The notes beneath the pieces were generated by a model. The model was not told where the DNA came from. It saw nothing but the letters and a program-made list of their open reading frames with translations, and did not search any database. DNA of 64,000 nt, from NCBI GenBank assembly GCA_047921395.1, contig JBLRWH010000002.1, forward strand, positions 1-64,000. The letters run 5' to 3'. The position numbers and the translations under genes were made by a program. The DNA comes from XN24 sp047921395. Lineage in GTDB: Bacteria; Pseudomonadota; Gammaproteobacteria; Steroidobacterales; XN24. Of this stretch, positions 14,550-22,613 are shown one piece after another (position 1 is the first letter of the stretch; each line of letters opens with the position of its first letter).

Positions 14550-15556
14550 GTCTGGGGGCCCGTGCGTCGGGGCCCCGACTGACGCTCGCGTTGGCTCTCG
14601 GCCTTGCCGTGGCAGGCCTGGCGGCCGGGGCGCTGTTCATCGGTCCTTACCCGTTGTCCCCGCTGGAGGCGATCGCCGCGCTGTTCGGGGGCGGCGACCC
14701 GCAGGCCCGGATCGTGATTCATAACATCCGCCTGCCGCGCGTGCTGGCAGCGCTGCTGGTCGGCGCCGCGCTGGCGGCGGCCGGCGCCAGCTACCAGGCG
14801 CTGTTCCGCAATCCGCTGGTGTCCCCGGACATCCTGGGGGTGTCCGCCGGCGCCGGCCTCGGCGCCGTGATCGGCATTTTCCTGTCCATGCCGGTCGTCG
14901 CGATCCAGGCCTTCGCCTTTGCCGGCGGGCTGGCCGCCGTGCTGCTGGTCACGGTCATTGCCGCGGCGGTACGGAACACGGACCGGGTGCTCGCCCTGGT
15001 GCTGACGGGCGTGGTCGTCGGCGCCCTCGCGGGGGCAGCGACCTCGCTGCTCAAGGTGCTGGCCGACCCCTACGACCAGCTGCCCGCGATCACCTTCTGG
15101 CTGCTCGGCTCGCTGTCCGCCGTGACCGTCACGGATATCGCACCCGCCCTGCCGGCGGTCTTTCTCGGCCTCGTGCCGCTGGTGCTGCTGCGCTGGCGCA
15201 TCAACGTCCTGTCGGCCGGTGACGACGAGGCGCGGGCGCTGGGCGTCGAAGTCGGCAGGCTGCGCCTGCTCGTGATTGCCTCCGCAACCCTCGTCACCGC
15301 CAGCGTGACGGCCATCGCGGGCGTGGTGGGCTGGGTCGGCCTGGTGATCCCGCATATCGCACGCATGCTGGTCGGCCCGAGTTTCTCGCTGGTGCTGCCG
15401 GTCTCCATCGTCGTGGGCGCCGGCTACCTGCTGATCGTCGATACCCTGGCACGGACGCTCGGCGCCATCGAGATTCCGCTCGGGATCCTGACGGCGTTGA
15501 TCGGCGCGCCGTTCTTCATCGCGTTGCTGGCCTCGGGCCGGCGGGGCTGGTCATGA
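14546..15556 (+). CDS. FecCD/BtuC-type ABC transporter permease (MolB-like)
   Basis: A 336-residue inner-membrane permease with about ten helices. It has the BtuC-family signatures RLPRVLAALLVGAALAAAG, ALFRNPLVSPDILGVSAGAGLGA and a C-terminal GWVGLVIPHIARMLVG, the loop that contacts the ATPase. One gene encodes both halves as a homodimer. ATG 14546 overlaps the binding-protein stop (ATGA); a further ATG at 14522 lies inside the upstream gene and adds no conserved residues. The substrate follows that of the operon, probably molybdate or tungstate. Confidence 0.87.
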   Translation: MSLGARASGPRLTLALALGLAVAGLAAGALFIGPYPLSPLEAIAALFGGGDPQARIVIHNIRLPRVLAALLVGAALAAAGASYQALFRNPLVSPDILGVSAGAGLGAVIGIFLSMPVVAIQAFAFAGGLAAVLLVTVIAAAVRNTDRVLALVLTGVVVGALAGAATSLLKVLADPYDQLPAITFWLLGSLSAVTVTDIAPALPAVFLGLVPLVLLRWRINVLSAGDDEARALGVEVGRLRLLVIASATLVTASVTAIAGVVGWVGLVIPHIARMLVGPSFSLVLPVSIVVGAGYLLIVDTLARTLGAIEIPLGILTALIGAPFFIALLASGRRGWS

Positions 15557-16383
15557 AGCTGGCGGCGCGCGGTCTCAGGATCGGCTACGGCCGCATCACC
15601 GTGGGCCAGGACATCGACGTCGAGATCGTGCCCGGCCAGATCCTCTGCCTGCTCGGTCCCAACGGCTGCGGCAAGACAACACTGTTCCGCACGCTGCTCG
15701 GGCTGATCCCGGCGCTGGGCGGGGAGATCAGCCTCGGCGGCCGCGCCCTGAGCCGCCTGCCGCGGGCCGCGATCGCGCGCCGCATCGGTTACGTTCCCCA
15801 GGCGCATGCGCCGCCGTTTCCGTTCGAGGCCATCGAGATCGTGATGATGGGGCGGACCGCGCGCCTCGGCCTGTTCGCGCAGCCGGGCCAGGCCGACCAC
15901 GAGGCGGCCCATGCGGCGCTGGCGCGCCTCGGCATCGCCGAGCTGGCGCATCGCGATTACACCCGGCTGTCGGGAGGCCAGCGCCAGCTGGTGCTGATCG
16001 CGCGCGCGCTCGTCCAGGAGACGCCGCTGATCGTCATGGACGAACCCACGGCGAGCCTCGACTTCGGCAACCAGGCACTGGTGCTCGGCGAGATCGGCAA
16101 GCTGGCCCACGCCGCCACCCACGCCGGCCATGGCGTCATCCTGTCAACCCATAATCCGGACCATGCTTTCGCGCTCGGCGCGGATGTCATCCTCATGCAC
16201 GACGGCGGCATTTTCCGGCGCGGCCCGCCCGCCGAGGTGCTCAATGACGAGGCCCTCAGCGAGGTATACGGCGTGGCGGTCACCGTGGAGCGAACCCAGA
16301 GCGGCCGGCGCGTGTGCATGCCGGCGAGCACCAGCACGGACGGTGGCCGGGCGACGGATCGCTTCGGACCGGGCGTCGGCTGA
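15553..16383 (+). CDS. ABC transporter ATP-binding protein (MolC/BtuD-like)
   Basis: A 276-residue cytoplasmic ATPase. It has Walker A GPNGCGKTT, Q-loop YVPQAHAPPFPF, signature LSGGQRQLVLIARAL, Walker B LIVMDEPTASLD and H-loop STHNPDHA. It is of the FepC/BtuD class that partners FecCD-type permeases. The C-terminus extends about 25 residues beyond the usual domain (GRRVCMPASTST...) without recognisable features. The start overlaps the permease stop by ATGA, so the three genes 13494-16383 form one coupled operon. Confidence 0.9.
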   Translation: MKLAARGLRIGYGRITVGQDIDVEIVPGQILCLLGPNGCGKTTLFRTLLGLIPALGGEISLGGRALSRLPRAAIARRIGYVPQAHAPPFPFEAIEIVMMGRTARLGLFAQPGQADHEAAHAALARLGIAELAHRDYTRLSGGQRQLVLIARALVQETPLIVMDEPTASLDFGNQALVLGEIGKLAHAATHAGHGVILSTHNPDHAFALGADVILMHDGGIFRRGPPAEVLNDEALSEVYGVAVTVERTQSGRRVCMPASTSTDGGRATDRFGPGVG

Positions 16384-16531
16384 GCGCGGGCAAAACACAG
16401 CCCGGCCCGACTTCGGAAACCAGAGACACTCCATGCAGGCTCAGGCATCCTCCGGCCGCCACCTGCGGTCTCCACGCCACGCCAGCCGGGCTAACATCGC
16501 CCATCACAGCGTTGCACTCGGAGAAACCGAC

Positions 16532-17347
16532 GTGAAAGCATCGAACGGACTTTGCGGGGTGGCGGTCGTACTGGCGCTGGCCGTCGGGGGGGGGCCGGCG
16601 GTCGCCGCCGACACGGTACTGTTTGCCGCCGGCAGCCTGAAGGCTGCGCTGGGCGAGGTGGTTGCCTCCCACGACGCCCGATACGGCACGTCGACCGGCA
16701 CGCGCTTCGGCCCGAGCGGGCTGCTGCGCGGCGCCATCGAGGAGGGCGAGCAGCCTGATGTCTTCGCGTCCGCCAACATGGCGCATCCGAACCAGCTGGC
16801 CGGCGCCGGCTGGGGCAGCCCCGTCGCACTGTTCGCCCGCAACCAGCTCTGCGGGCTGGCCCAGCCCGGGCTCACCGTAACCAGCAACAGCCTGCTCGAC
16901 GTGTTGCTGGATCCGGACGTGCGGGTGGGCACCTCGACGCCTGTGGCGGATCCCAGCGGTGACTACGCCTGGAGTCTGTTCGAACGCGCCGAGACAGTGC
17001 GGCCCGGCAGCTTCGCCGTGCTGGACGCGAAGGCCCTGCAACTCACCGGCGGCCCCGACAGCGCGCCGCCGCCCGCGGGGCGGAACCCGTACGCATGGGT
17101 GATGGCCGAGGATCGCGCCGATATTTTCCTGACCTACTGCACCAATGCCGTGCTGGCGAAGCGCGAGCAGCCGGTTCTTCAGATCATCAGCATCCCTTCG
17201 GGGTTGGCCGTCGGGGCGGATTACGGCCTCATCGTCCGGGCCGATGCGGACCCCGCGGGCTGGCGCCTGGCACTGTTCATCCTCTCGCCAGAGGGCCAGG
17301 CCATCCTCGCCAGCCACGGCTTCGAAGCGGCCGCCGTGCCGCGCTGA
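16532..17347 (+). CDS. modA: Molybdate-binding periplasmic protein ModA
   Basis: A 271-residue class-II periplasmic binding protein. A signal peptide (residues 1-24, ending AVAAD) is followed by LFAAGSLKAALGEVVASH and FGPSGLLRGAIEEGEQPDVFASAN, the two Ser/oxyanion-contact segments of ModA. Later come DPSGDYAW and a C-terminal SPEGQAILASHGFE. GTG at 16532 is chosen because GGAGAA lies 7 nt upstream and the signal peptide begins there. No modB or modC follows; instead a Mol-type transporter lies 148 bp upstream. Delivery to that transporter, or to a ModBC pair elsewhere, is an open question. Confidence 0.88.
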   Translation: MKASNGLCGVAVVLALAVGGGPAVAADTVLFAAGSLKAALGEVVASHDARYGTSTGTRFGPSGLLRGAIEEGEQPDVFASANMAHPNQLAGAGWGSPVALFARNQLCGLAQPGLTVTSNSLLDVLLDPDVRVGTSTPVADPSGDYAWSLFERAETVRPGSFAVLDAKALQLTGGPDSAPPPAGRNPYAWVMAEDRADIFLTYCTNAVLAKREQPVLQIISIPSGLAVGADYGLIVRADADPAGWRLALFILSPEGQAILASHGFEAAAVPR

Positions 17348-17410
17348 CCACCCGTGTAGTTCCCGGCTTCGAGCTCGGCGGGTCCAGGATCTACCCACCG
17401 GACCCCGCGA

Positions 17411-17827
17411 TCAGACCGTGTCGTCCCGCCTCGGCCGGCCCCCGCGCGCGCCATTCCTTCGCGCGGCAGCCGTTTTAGCGCGACTCCGGGCCCGACCACC
17501 GGCCGCGCCAAGCTGTTGCGCAATCAGCCGTTGCGACTCCTTATGACCGAGCATGACTGACGGCAAATACAGGTCCACATCGAGTCTTGGCCAGTGCAAC
17601 CCGAGACCGGAGGGGGAAATCTCGATCTCTGTGAGGGCCGCGCCGGGTGCCTCGACCAGGCCCTGGACGAGCCTGCGCGGGATTCGCAATTCCATTCCGT
17701 CATGAAATTCAACCACGATCTGGTCGCTACTCGCCACGTAGCGAGCGATACATGCTCTTGGGCGCAATGGGTCTGAAGTCTCCCCACGGCGCGCGGCCGC
17801 GCGGAATTCTCGGTCAGAAACGGCCAT
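17411..17827 (-). CDS. DUF2442 family protein
   Basis: A 138-residue protein with a central DUF2442 domain: VEFHDGMELRIPRRLVQGLVEA, then LTEIEISPSGLGLHWPRLDVDLYLPSVMLG, including the characteristic GLGLHWP motif. A basic tail (ARSRAKTAAARRNGARGGRPRR) could bind nucleic acid. The start overlaps the end of the DUF4160 gene by 14 nt, so the two are translated together. DUF2442 and DUF4160 genes are often neighbours and have been suggested to be toxin-antitoxin-like; no activity is established. An HTH motif is not visible. Confidence 0.8.
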   Translation of the reverse strand: MAVSDREFRAAARRGETSDPLRPRACIARYVASSDQIVVEFHDGMELRIPRRLVQGLVEAPGAALTEIEISPSGLGLHWPRLDVDLYLPSVMLGHKESQRLIAQQLGAAGGRARSRAKTAAARRNGARGGRPRRDDTV

Positions 17828-18131
17828 GAATCTCCCTCCATCGATCGCATAGCGTCGGTAGCCTCGGTGCCAGCCAGGCCTTCAAAACAGAGGCCACGCG
17901 CCGGCCGAGCCGATAGATCTCCCGAAGCTCAAGCGGCCCGTCCGGACAATTGAGCACGAACACGGCCTCACCTTCCGCGGACATCGCATGCACATGGGCA
18001 GGACGGTGGTCGTTGGAATAGATGACGACCCTGAAACCTGAGCCACGCAGAACTGTCGGCACAACATCATCCTCCCATAAACCCAAGCGCTTGGCTATCG
18101 CCAGGAGCCGAAATCCATGCGGCTCGCTCAC
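17814..18131 (-). CDS. DUF4160 family protein
   Basis: A 105-residue protein with the DUF4160 signature FRVVIYSNDHRPAHVHAM, then GEAVFVLNCPDGPLELREIYRL and a C-terminal helix LKAWLAPRLPTLCDRWREIH. The start is the GTG at 18129-18131, which overlaps the comM stop (GTGA); an upstream CCGGAG could serve as ribosome site. The frame remains open far upstream, but only antisense of comM is there. It precedes and overlaps the DUF2442 gene. Possible roles include the toxin half of a small module; that is inference from gene pairing only. Confidence 0.78.
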   Translation of the reverse strand: MSEPHGFRLLAIAKRLGLWEDDVVPTVLRGSGFRVVIYSNDHRPAHVHAMSAEGEAVFVLNCPDGPLELREIYRLGRRVASVLKAWLAPRLPTLCDRWREIHGRF

Positions 18132-19624
18132 TCCGGCATCCCCCGGCACGCCAGCGCCTCGGCCAGGTGCTTGACCCGGACCATCGCGCACCCATCCGCA
18201 TCCGCGATCGTCCGCGCCACGCGGCGCACCCGCGTCTGCGCCCGCGCCGACAGGCCGAGTCGCTCGGCCGAGCGGGCCAGCAGCGCGCGTTCGGCCGGGC
18301 CCAGGGCGCAATGGTGGTCGAGGGCCCTGCCCTGGAGCGCGGCATTCAGGCATCCCTGCCGCGCGAGGCTCATCCGGCGCACTCCCAGCACGCGCGCGCG
18401 CACTGCCGCCGAGTCCTCTCCCGGTGGGCCGAACAGCTCGGACGGCGCCGGCCGCGGCATCTCGACCACCAGGTCGATCCGGTCGAGCAGCGGCCCGGAA
18501 ATCCGCGACCGATAACGCAACACCGCATCGGCGCTGCAGTGGCACTTTCCCAACGGGTCGCCGAGATGGCCGCACGGACAGGGATTCATTGCCGCCACGA
18601 GCATGAAGCGCGCCGGAAAGGTGCGCTGCATCGCCGCCCGGCTGATGGTCAGCTCGCCGTCTTCCAGCGGCTGGCGCAAGGCCTCGAGCGCGGGGCGGGC
18701 GAATTCCGGCAGCTCGTCGAGGAACAGCACGCCGTGATGAGCAAGCGTCACCTCGCCCGGGCGCGGGATGGGCCCGCCGCCGGTCAGCGCCACGGAAGAC
18801 GCCGAGTGATGTGGCGCCCGGAATGGACGCCGGCCCCAGTCCTCGGCGCGAAACCGCCGCCCGGCCGCGGACGCGATCGCGGCGACCTCGAGCGCCACGT
18901 CGGCGTCGAGCGGCGGTAACAGCCCGGGCAGCCGCTTGGCAAGCATCGTCTTGCCGGTGCCCGGCGGACCGATCAGCAGGAGATTGTGGCCGCCCGCCGC
19001 CGCAAGCTCGAGCAGGCGCCTGCCCTGCAACTGGCCGCGCACCTCGTCGAGGTCCGGGCCGTAAGCCCCCCTGACACGCGGTCGGGGCGGTGTCGCAACC
19101 ACCGCCAGCGGACGCCGGCCCCGGATGTGCGCCGCGACCGCCAGCAGGCTGCCGGCCGTGCGCACCTCGCCCTCCCCCGCCAGCGCGGCCTCCTCGGCGC
19201 AGCCGTCCGGCACGACCAGAGTGTGCCCGGCGCGGGCGGCCGCGATGGCGGCGCACAGCGAGGCCTTGACGGGCCGGAGGTCGCCATTGAGTGAAAGTTC
19301 GCCGACGAACTCGGTGACCTTGAGTCCGCGCCGCGGCAGCTGCCCGGAGGCGATCAACACGCCGAGCGCGATCGGCAGGTCGAAGCGCCCGCCCTCCTTC
19401 GGCAGGTCCGCGGGAGCGAGGTTCACGATCACCCTGCCGTCGGGAAACTTGAACCCGCAGGTCAGCAACGCGGCGCGCACCCGGTCGCGGCTCTCGCGCA
19501 CCGCCGTCGCGGGCAGGCCGACCAGGTGGAAGCCCGGGAGGCCTCCGCCCACGTAGGCTTCGACGGACACCGGCAGCGCCTCGAGGCCGCACTGCGCGCG
19601 ACTGAGTACTCTCGCCAGGGCCAT
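18128..19624 (-). CDS. comM: ComM/YifB family Mg-chelatase-like ATPase
   Basis: A 498-residue AAA+ protein of the YifB/ComM family. In naturally competent gammaproteobacteria ComM is a hexameric branch-migration helicase that extends heteroduplex during transformation. It has an N-terminal Lon-S5-like domain (LPGFHLVGLPATAVRESRDR), Walker A GPPGTGKT (219-226), Walker B GVLFLDELPEF, and a C-terminal Mg-chelatase domain with the four-Cys zinc-like motif CPCGHLGD...CHCS. It looks intact. Downstream it overlaps the DUF4160 gene by GTGA. Presence alone does not prove competence, because the gene is widespread. Confidence 0.92.
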   Translation of the reverse strand: MALARVLSRAQCGLEALPVSVEAYVGGGLPGFHLVGLPATAVRESRDRVRAALLTCGFKFPDGRVIVNLAPADLPKEGGRFDLPIALGVLIASGQLPRRGLKVTEFVGELSLNGDLRPVKASLCAAIAAARAGHTLVVPDGCAEEAALAGEGEVRTAGSLLAVAAHIRGRRPLAVVATPPRPRVRGAYGPDLDEVRGQLQGRRLLELAAAGGHNLLLIGPPGTGKTMLAKRLPGLLPPLDADVALEVAAIASAAGRRFRAEDWGRRPFRAPHHSASSVALTGGGPIPRPGEVTLAHHGVLFLDELPEFARPALEALRQPLEDGELTISRAAMQRTFPARFMLVAAMNPCPCGHLGDPLGKCHCSADAVLRYRSRISGPLLDRIDLVVEMPRPAPSELFGPPGEDSAAVRARVLGVRRMSLARQGCLNAALQGRALDHHCALGPAERALLARSAERLGLSARAQTRVRRVARTIADADGCAMVRVKHLAEALACRGMPE

Positions 19625-19631
19625 TTGGATC

Positions 19632-19710
19632 TCTCCGCGGGGACTGCCGGCAGGATCGCCGGAGACCGGTCCGCGGAGAACGCCGACTTTCCGGCGATGG
19701 ACGCCGGAAA
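19632..19710. repeat. Two inverted repeats between ubiK and comM
   Basis: TCTCCGCGG (19632-19640) pairs with CCGCGGAGA (19671-19679), and TTTCCGGCG (19688-19696) pairs with CGCCGGAAA (19702-19710) around a 5-nt loop. Both are perfect 9-bp arms in the 96-bp gap between two genes on the minus strand. Without T-tracts they are weak terminator candidates; they may attenuate read-through from ubiK into comM. Confidence 0.5.
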
Positions 19711-19720
19711 CGCGCTGCGG

Positions 19721-19975
19721 TTACTCGCCGTCCTCAGGTGTCTCCAGCGCCTCAAGCCGCGTCTCGAGCGCCTCGAGCTTCTCGCGGGTGCGCTTGAGGA
19801 CCGCCGCCTGCACGTCGAACTCCTCGCGGGTCACGAGATCGAGCCGGGACAGGCCCGCCTGGAGCACGGCACGGAAGTTCTGCTCGGCATCGGCCTGCAG
19901 CGCCCTGAGCCCGCCCGGCAGCGCGTCCGCCAGGCGGCGGGCCAGTTCGTCGATGTTCAGGTTCTTCGGGTCCAT
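19721..19975 (-). CDS. ubiK: Ubiquinone biosynthesis accessory factor UbiK (BMFP family)
   Basis: An 84-residue cytoplasmic/peripheral protein. An amphipathic N-terminal half (LNIDELARRLADALPGGL...FRAVLQAGLSRLD) is followed by a coiled coil (VTREEFDVQAAVLKRTREKL...LEALETRLEALE). This is the YqiC/BMFP architecture; UbiK pairs with UbiJ, encoded at 41372 in this window, to assist aerobic ubiquinone synthesis. The VTREEFDVQ motif at the start of the coil is strongly conserved in the family. It is divergent from the ammonium-transport operon; the NtrC-like sites lie in the shared intergenic region. Confidence 0.9.
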   Translation of the reverse strand: MDPKNLNIDELARRLADALPGGLRALQADAEQNFRAVLQAGLSRLDLVTREEFDVQAAVLKRTREKLEALETRLEALETPEDGE

Positions 19976-19988
19976 TCGTGTTCCTCGC

Positions 19989-20038
19989 GCCCCGCGATGG
20001 GGCATGACGTGATGCGGCTGCGCACCAAGGCGGTGCGC
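19989..20038 (+). promoter_or_regulatory. Two NtrC-type binding sites upstream of the torF-glnK-amtB operon
   Basis: GCGCACC-AAGGC-GGTGCGC (20020-20038) is a perfect dyad with the GCACC-N5-GGTGC core of NtrC sites. A second, weaker dyad with the same N5 spacing, GCCCC-GCGAT-GGGGC (19989-20003), is centred 33 bp upstream, which is three helical turns. Both lie 50-100 bp upstream of the sigma-54 promoter at 20091, the usual enhancer placement. Confidence 0.75.
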
Positions 20039-20090
20039 CGATTCTCTCCGCCCGGTCCCGTTTCCGCCCAAAACGCTGCATTCCGGAAAC

Positions 20091-20106
20091 TGGCACGCAT
20101 CGTGCA
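20091..20106 (+). promoter_or_regulatory. Sigma-54 (RpoN) promoter
   Basis: TGGCACGCATCGTGCA has the invariant GG (20092-20093) and GC (20104-20105) exactly 10 nt apart and matches the TGGCACG-N4-TTGCA consensus except one base. Transcription should start near 20117, leaving a leader of about 50 nt before the torF start at 20167. With the NtrC sites upstream this predicts nitrogen-limitation control. Confidence 0.75.
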
Positions 20107-20166
20107 AAGCAGCATCAGCCGGGGCAAGTCGGCCCTGACCACGCAACACATTGGGAGGATACACAC

Positions 20167-20799
20167 ATGGGTCGATCCCGTTACCTGCTCGTCGCCCTCG
20201 CCCTGGGCGCCACGCAACCCGCAGTCGCTTCAGATTTTAGCGCGAACATCGGCATGATGTCGGACTACCTGTTCCGCGGCATCAAGCAGAACACGTCCGC
20301 TTCGGCCTTTGGCGGACTGGACTACGAGCATTCCTCCGGCCTGTTTGTCGGCACCTGGGCCGCAGAGGTCGGCGAAGGCATCGAGTACGACCTGTACGGC
20401 GGCTACGGCGGCAGCGTCGGCGACTTCAGTTACAGCGTCGGATACACCGGCTATTTCTACACTGACGATTTCGACGACACCTACCAGGAAATCAACCTCA
20501 ACCTGGGCTACGGCTTGTTCAGCCTCGAGTACTCGCGCGGCGAATACGACAACTTCGACGGCCCGACGCTGGATTACGGTTTCTGGGCCGGCACGGTCGA
20601 GTACCAGGGCTTCTACGCCACCTACGGCACGTTCGCCAACGACTTCGAGGGTGATTACTTCGAGGTCGGGTACGGCACCGAGGTCGCGGGGCTGGATCTC
20701 GGCATCGCCGCCGTCTACAGCGACAGCGACCTGGCGCCCGGGGACTCCGGCGAGACCACGCTGTACTTCACCATCAGCAAGACCTTCGACCTGCGGTGA
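20167..20799 (+). CDS. TorF-family putative porin (TIGR02001-like)
   Basis: Outer-membrane beta-barrel protein of 210 residues. A signal peptide (LLVALALGATQPAVA) precedes SDFSANIGMMSDYLFRGIKQ, the opening strand typical of the family. Alternating aromatic/polar strands rich in Tyr, Gly and Asp follow, ending YFTISKTFDLR with a terminal strand. Members are recurrently encoded next to glnK-amtB and are assumed to let small nitrogen compounds across the outer membrane, but the substrate has not been shown. The stop overlaps the upstream region of the PII gene, which starts 5 bp later in the same operon. Confidence 0.85.
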   Translation: MGRSRYLLVALALGATQPAVASDFSANIGMMSDYLFRGIKQNTSASAFGGLDYEHSSGLFVGTWAAEVGEGIEYDLYGGYGGSVGDFSYSVGYTGYFYTDDFDDTYQEINLNLGYGLFSLEYSRGEYDNFDGPTLDYGFWAGTVEYQGFYATYGTFANDFEGDYFEVGYGTEVAGLDLGIAAVYSDSDLAPGDSGETTLYFTISKTFDLR

Positions 20800-20804
20800 G
20801 CAGC

Positions 20805-21143
20805 ATGAAACTCGTCACAGCCATCATCAAGCCGTTCAAGCTCGACGACGTCAGGCAGGCCCTGGCGGACGTCGGGGTCAAGGGCGTCACGGTCACCGAG
20901 GTCAAGGGCTTCGGCCGGCAGCGCGGCCACACGGAACTCTACCGGGGCGCCGAGTACGTGGTCGACTTCCTGCCGAAAATGAAGGTCGAGGTCGCCATCG
21001 ACGACGACCTGCTCGAGCAGGTCGTCGAGGTCATCAGCAACACCGCCCGCACGGGGAAGATCGGCGACGGCAAGATCTTCATCATGCCGCTGGCACAGGT
21101 CATCCGGATTCGCACGGGCGAAACCGGCCCTGAAGCCGTCTGA
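20805..21143 (+). CDS. glnK: Nitrogen regulatory protein PII (GlnK)
   Basis: A 112-residue trimeric signal protein that senses 2-oxoglutarate, ATP/ADP and, through uridylylation, glutamine. It blocks AmtB when nitrogen is sufficient. MKLVTAIIKPFKLDDVRQAL opens the fold. The T-loop KGFGRQRGHTELYRGAEY carries the uridylylated Tyr51, and the B/C loops TGKIGDGKIF and RIRTGE are complete. ATG 20805 gives the canonical length; the upstream GTG at 20796 overlaps the porin stop and would add three residues. It is followed after 16 bp by amtB, the classical pair. Confidence 0.95.
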   Translation: MKLVTAIIKPFKLDDVRQALADVGVKGVTVTEVKGFGRQRGHTELYRGAEYVVDFLPKMKVEVAIDDDLLEQVVEVISNTARTGKIGDGKIFIMPLAQVIRIRTGETGPEAV

Positions 21144-21159
21144 GCAGGGGGAGAAGAAC

Positions 21160-22413
21160 GTGGAAAAACTTGCAGAACTCAGCTACGCGCTGGACACCTT
21201 CTACTTCCTCATGTCGGGCGTGCTGGTCATGTGGATGGCCGCCGGTTTCACAATGCTCGAGGCCGGCCTGGTCCGCGCCAAGAACACCGCGGAGATCCTG
21301 ACCAAGAACGTGGGCCTCTATGCCATCGCCTGCATCATGTACATGCTGGTCGGCTACGGGATCATGTACGGCGACGGCACCGGCATCTTCCCGGGCTTCG
21401 GCATGCTCGGCACCGCGGATAACGCGGTGGCCGACGTGGTCGCCGGCGGCGAGGACGCGCCCTACTACTCGAACCTCTCGGACTTCTTCTTCCAGGTGGT
21501 GTTCGTCGCCACCGCGATGTCCATCGTCTCGGGGGCGGTCGCCGAGCGGATGAAGCTCTGGTCGTTCCTCGCGTTCGCGGTGGTCATGACCGCGGTCATC
21601 TACCCGGTGCAGGGCTACTGGACCTGGGGCGGCGGCTTCCTGGGCGAGCACTTCGGCTACACCGACTACGCGGGTTCCGGCATCGTCCACCTGGCGGGCG
21701 CGGCGGCCGCGCTGGCGGGTGTCCTGCTGCTCGGGGCGCGCAAGGGCAAGTACGGCGCGAACGGTTCCGTGTACGCCATCCCCGGCGCCAACCTGCCGCT
21801 GGCGACGCTCGGCACCTTCATCCTGTGGATGGGCTGGTTCGGCTTCAACGGCGGTTCCGAGCTGAAGGTCTCCGATGTCGAGTCGGCCAACAACGTCGCG
21901 CTGGTGTTCACCAACACCAACCTCGCGGCGGCCGCCGGCCTGGTCGCGGCGCTCGGGCTAGCCAAGATCTGGTTCGGCAAGGCCGACCTGACCATGGCGC
22001 TGAACGGGGCTCTCGCGGGGCTGGTCTCCATCACGGCCGACCCGCTCTCGCCGTCTCCGTTGCTGGCCATCATCATCGGCCTGGTCGGCGGCCTGCTGGT
22101 GGTCTGCTCGATCGTCATGCTGGACCGCAAGTTCCGCATCGACGACCCGGTCGGCGCGATCTCGGTGCACGGCACGGCCGGCATCTGGGGCGTGCTGGCG
22201 GTGCTGCTGTCGAACGGGGACGCGACCTGGTCCGGGCAGCTGATCGGGCTGGCGGTGATCTTCGGCTGGGTGTTCGTCGCCAGTACGCTGGTCTGGTTCC
22301 TCCTCAAGAAAGTCATCGGCATCCGCGTCTCCGAGCAGGAGGAATACGAAGGCGTAGACCTGCACGAGTGCGGCCTCGAGGCCTATCCGGAGTTCACCAA
22401 GAGCAGCGACTGA
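21160..22413 (+). CDS. amtB: Ammonium transporter AmtB
   Basis: Trimeric inner-membrane NH4+/NH3 channel of 417 residues with eleven hydrophobic helices. The first, ALDTFYFLMSGVLVMWMAAG, has no clear signal-cleavage site. The twin-His pore residues are visible in the contexts GSGIVHLAGAAAAL and ISVHGTAGIWGVLAV, with the Amt signatures DYAGSGIVH and NGGSELKVSD. The start is GTG with GGGGAGAAGAAC upstream. The C-terminal tail (EQEEYEGVDLHECGLEAYPEF) is the segment that docks PII. It is flanked by PII genes on both sides. Confidence 0.94.
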   Translation: MEKLAELSYALDTFYFLMSGVLVMWMAAGFTMLEAGLVRAKNTAEILTKNVGLYAIACIMYMLVGYGIMYGDGTGIFPGFGMLGTADNAVADVVAGGEDAPYYSNLSDFFFQVVFVATAMSIVSGAVAERMKLWSFLAFAVVMTAVIYPVQGYWTWGGGFLGEHFGYTDYAGSGIVHLAGAAAALAGVLLLGARKGKYGANGSVYAIPGANLPLATLGTFILWMGWFGFNGGSELKVSDVESANNVALVFTNTNLAAAAGLVAALGLAKIWFGKADLTMALNGALAGLVSITADPLSPSPLLAIIIGLVGGLLVVCSIVMLDRKFRIDDPVGAISVHGTAGIWGVLAVLLSNGDATWSGQLIGLAVIFGWVFVASTLVWFLLKKVIGIRVSEQEEYEGVDLHECGLEAYPEFTKSSD

Positions 22414-22452
22414 GCACGCTCCTGCAACGCGGCGCCCGGGGCGCCGAAAACT

Positions 22453-22490
22453 GGCCGGGGGCGGATTTTCCGCCCCCGGCCTTCATTTGT
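22453..22490 (+). terminator. Rho-independent terminator after amtB
   Basis: GGCCGGGGGCGG (22453-22464) and CCGCCCCCGGCC (22470-22481) form a perfect 12-bp stem with an ATTTT loop, followed by a short T-rich stretch (TTCATTT). It separates the torF-glnK-amtB operon from the second PII gene, so the latter should have its own promoter, possibly using TAGACT near 22522. Confidence 0.8.
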
Positions 22491-22613
22491 GCGGCCTCTA
22501 CAGGCCTCGCGATGCAATGCTAGACTCGCAAATCGGCACCGGCCGGCGAGGAATGGATCGCGCCGGACCACGAGCATCGCGCCGACACCCAAGGCTGAAC
22601 CTGGAGAACGAAG

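Noticed and set aside
17380..17405. GGGTCC/GGACCC hairpin after modA as a terminator
   Set aside because: Only six base pairs, no T-tract; too weak to annotate.
17814..19592. 592-codon frame joining DUF4160 to sequence overlapping comM
   Set aside because: The extension is an off-frame reading of comM; the DUF4160 domain starts at the GTG at 18131.
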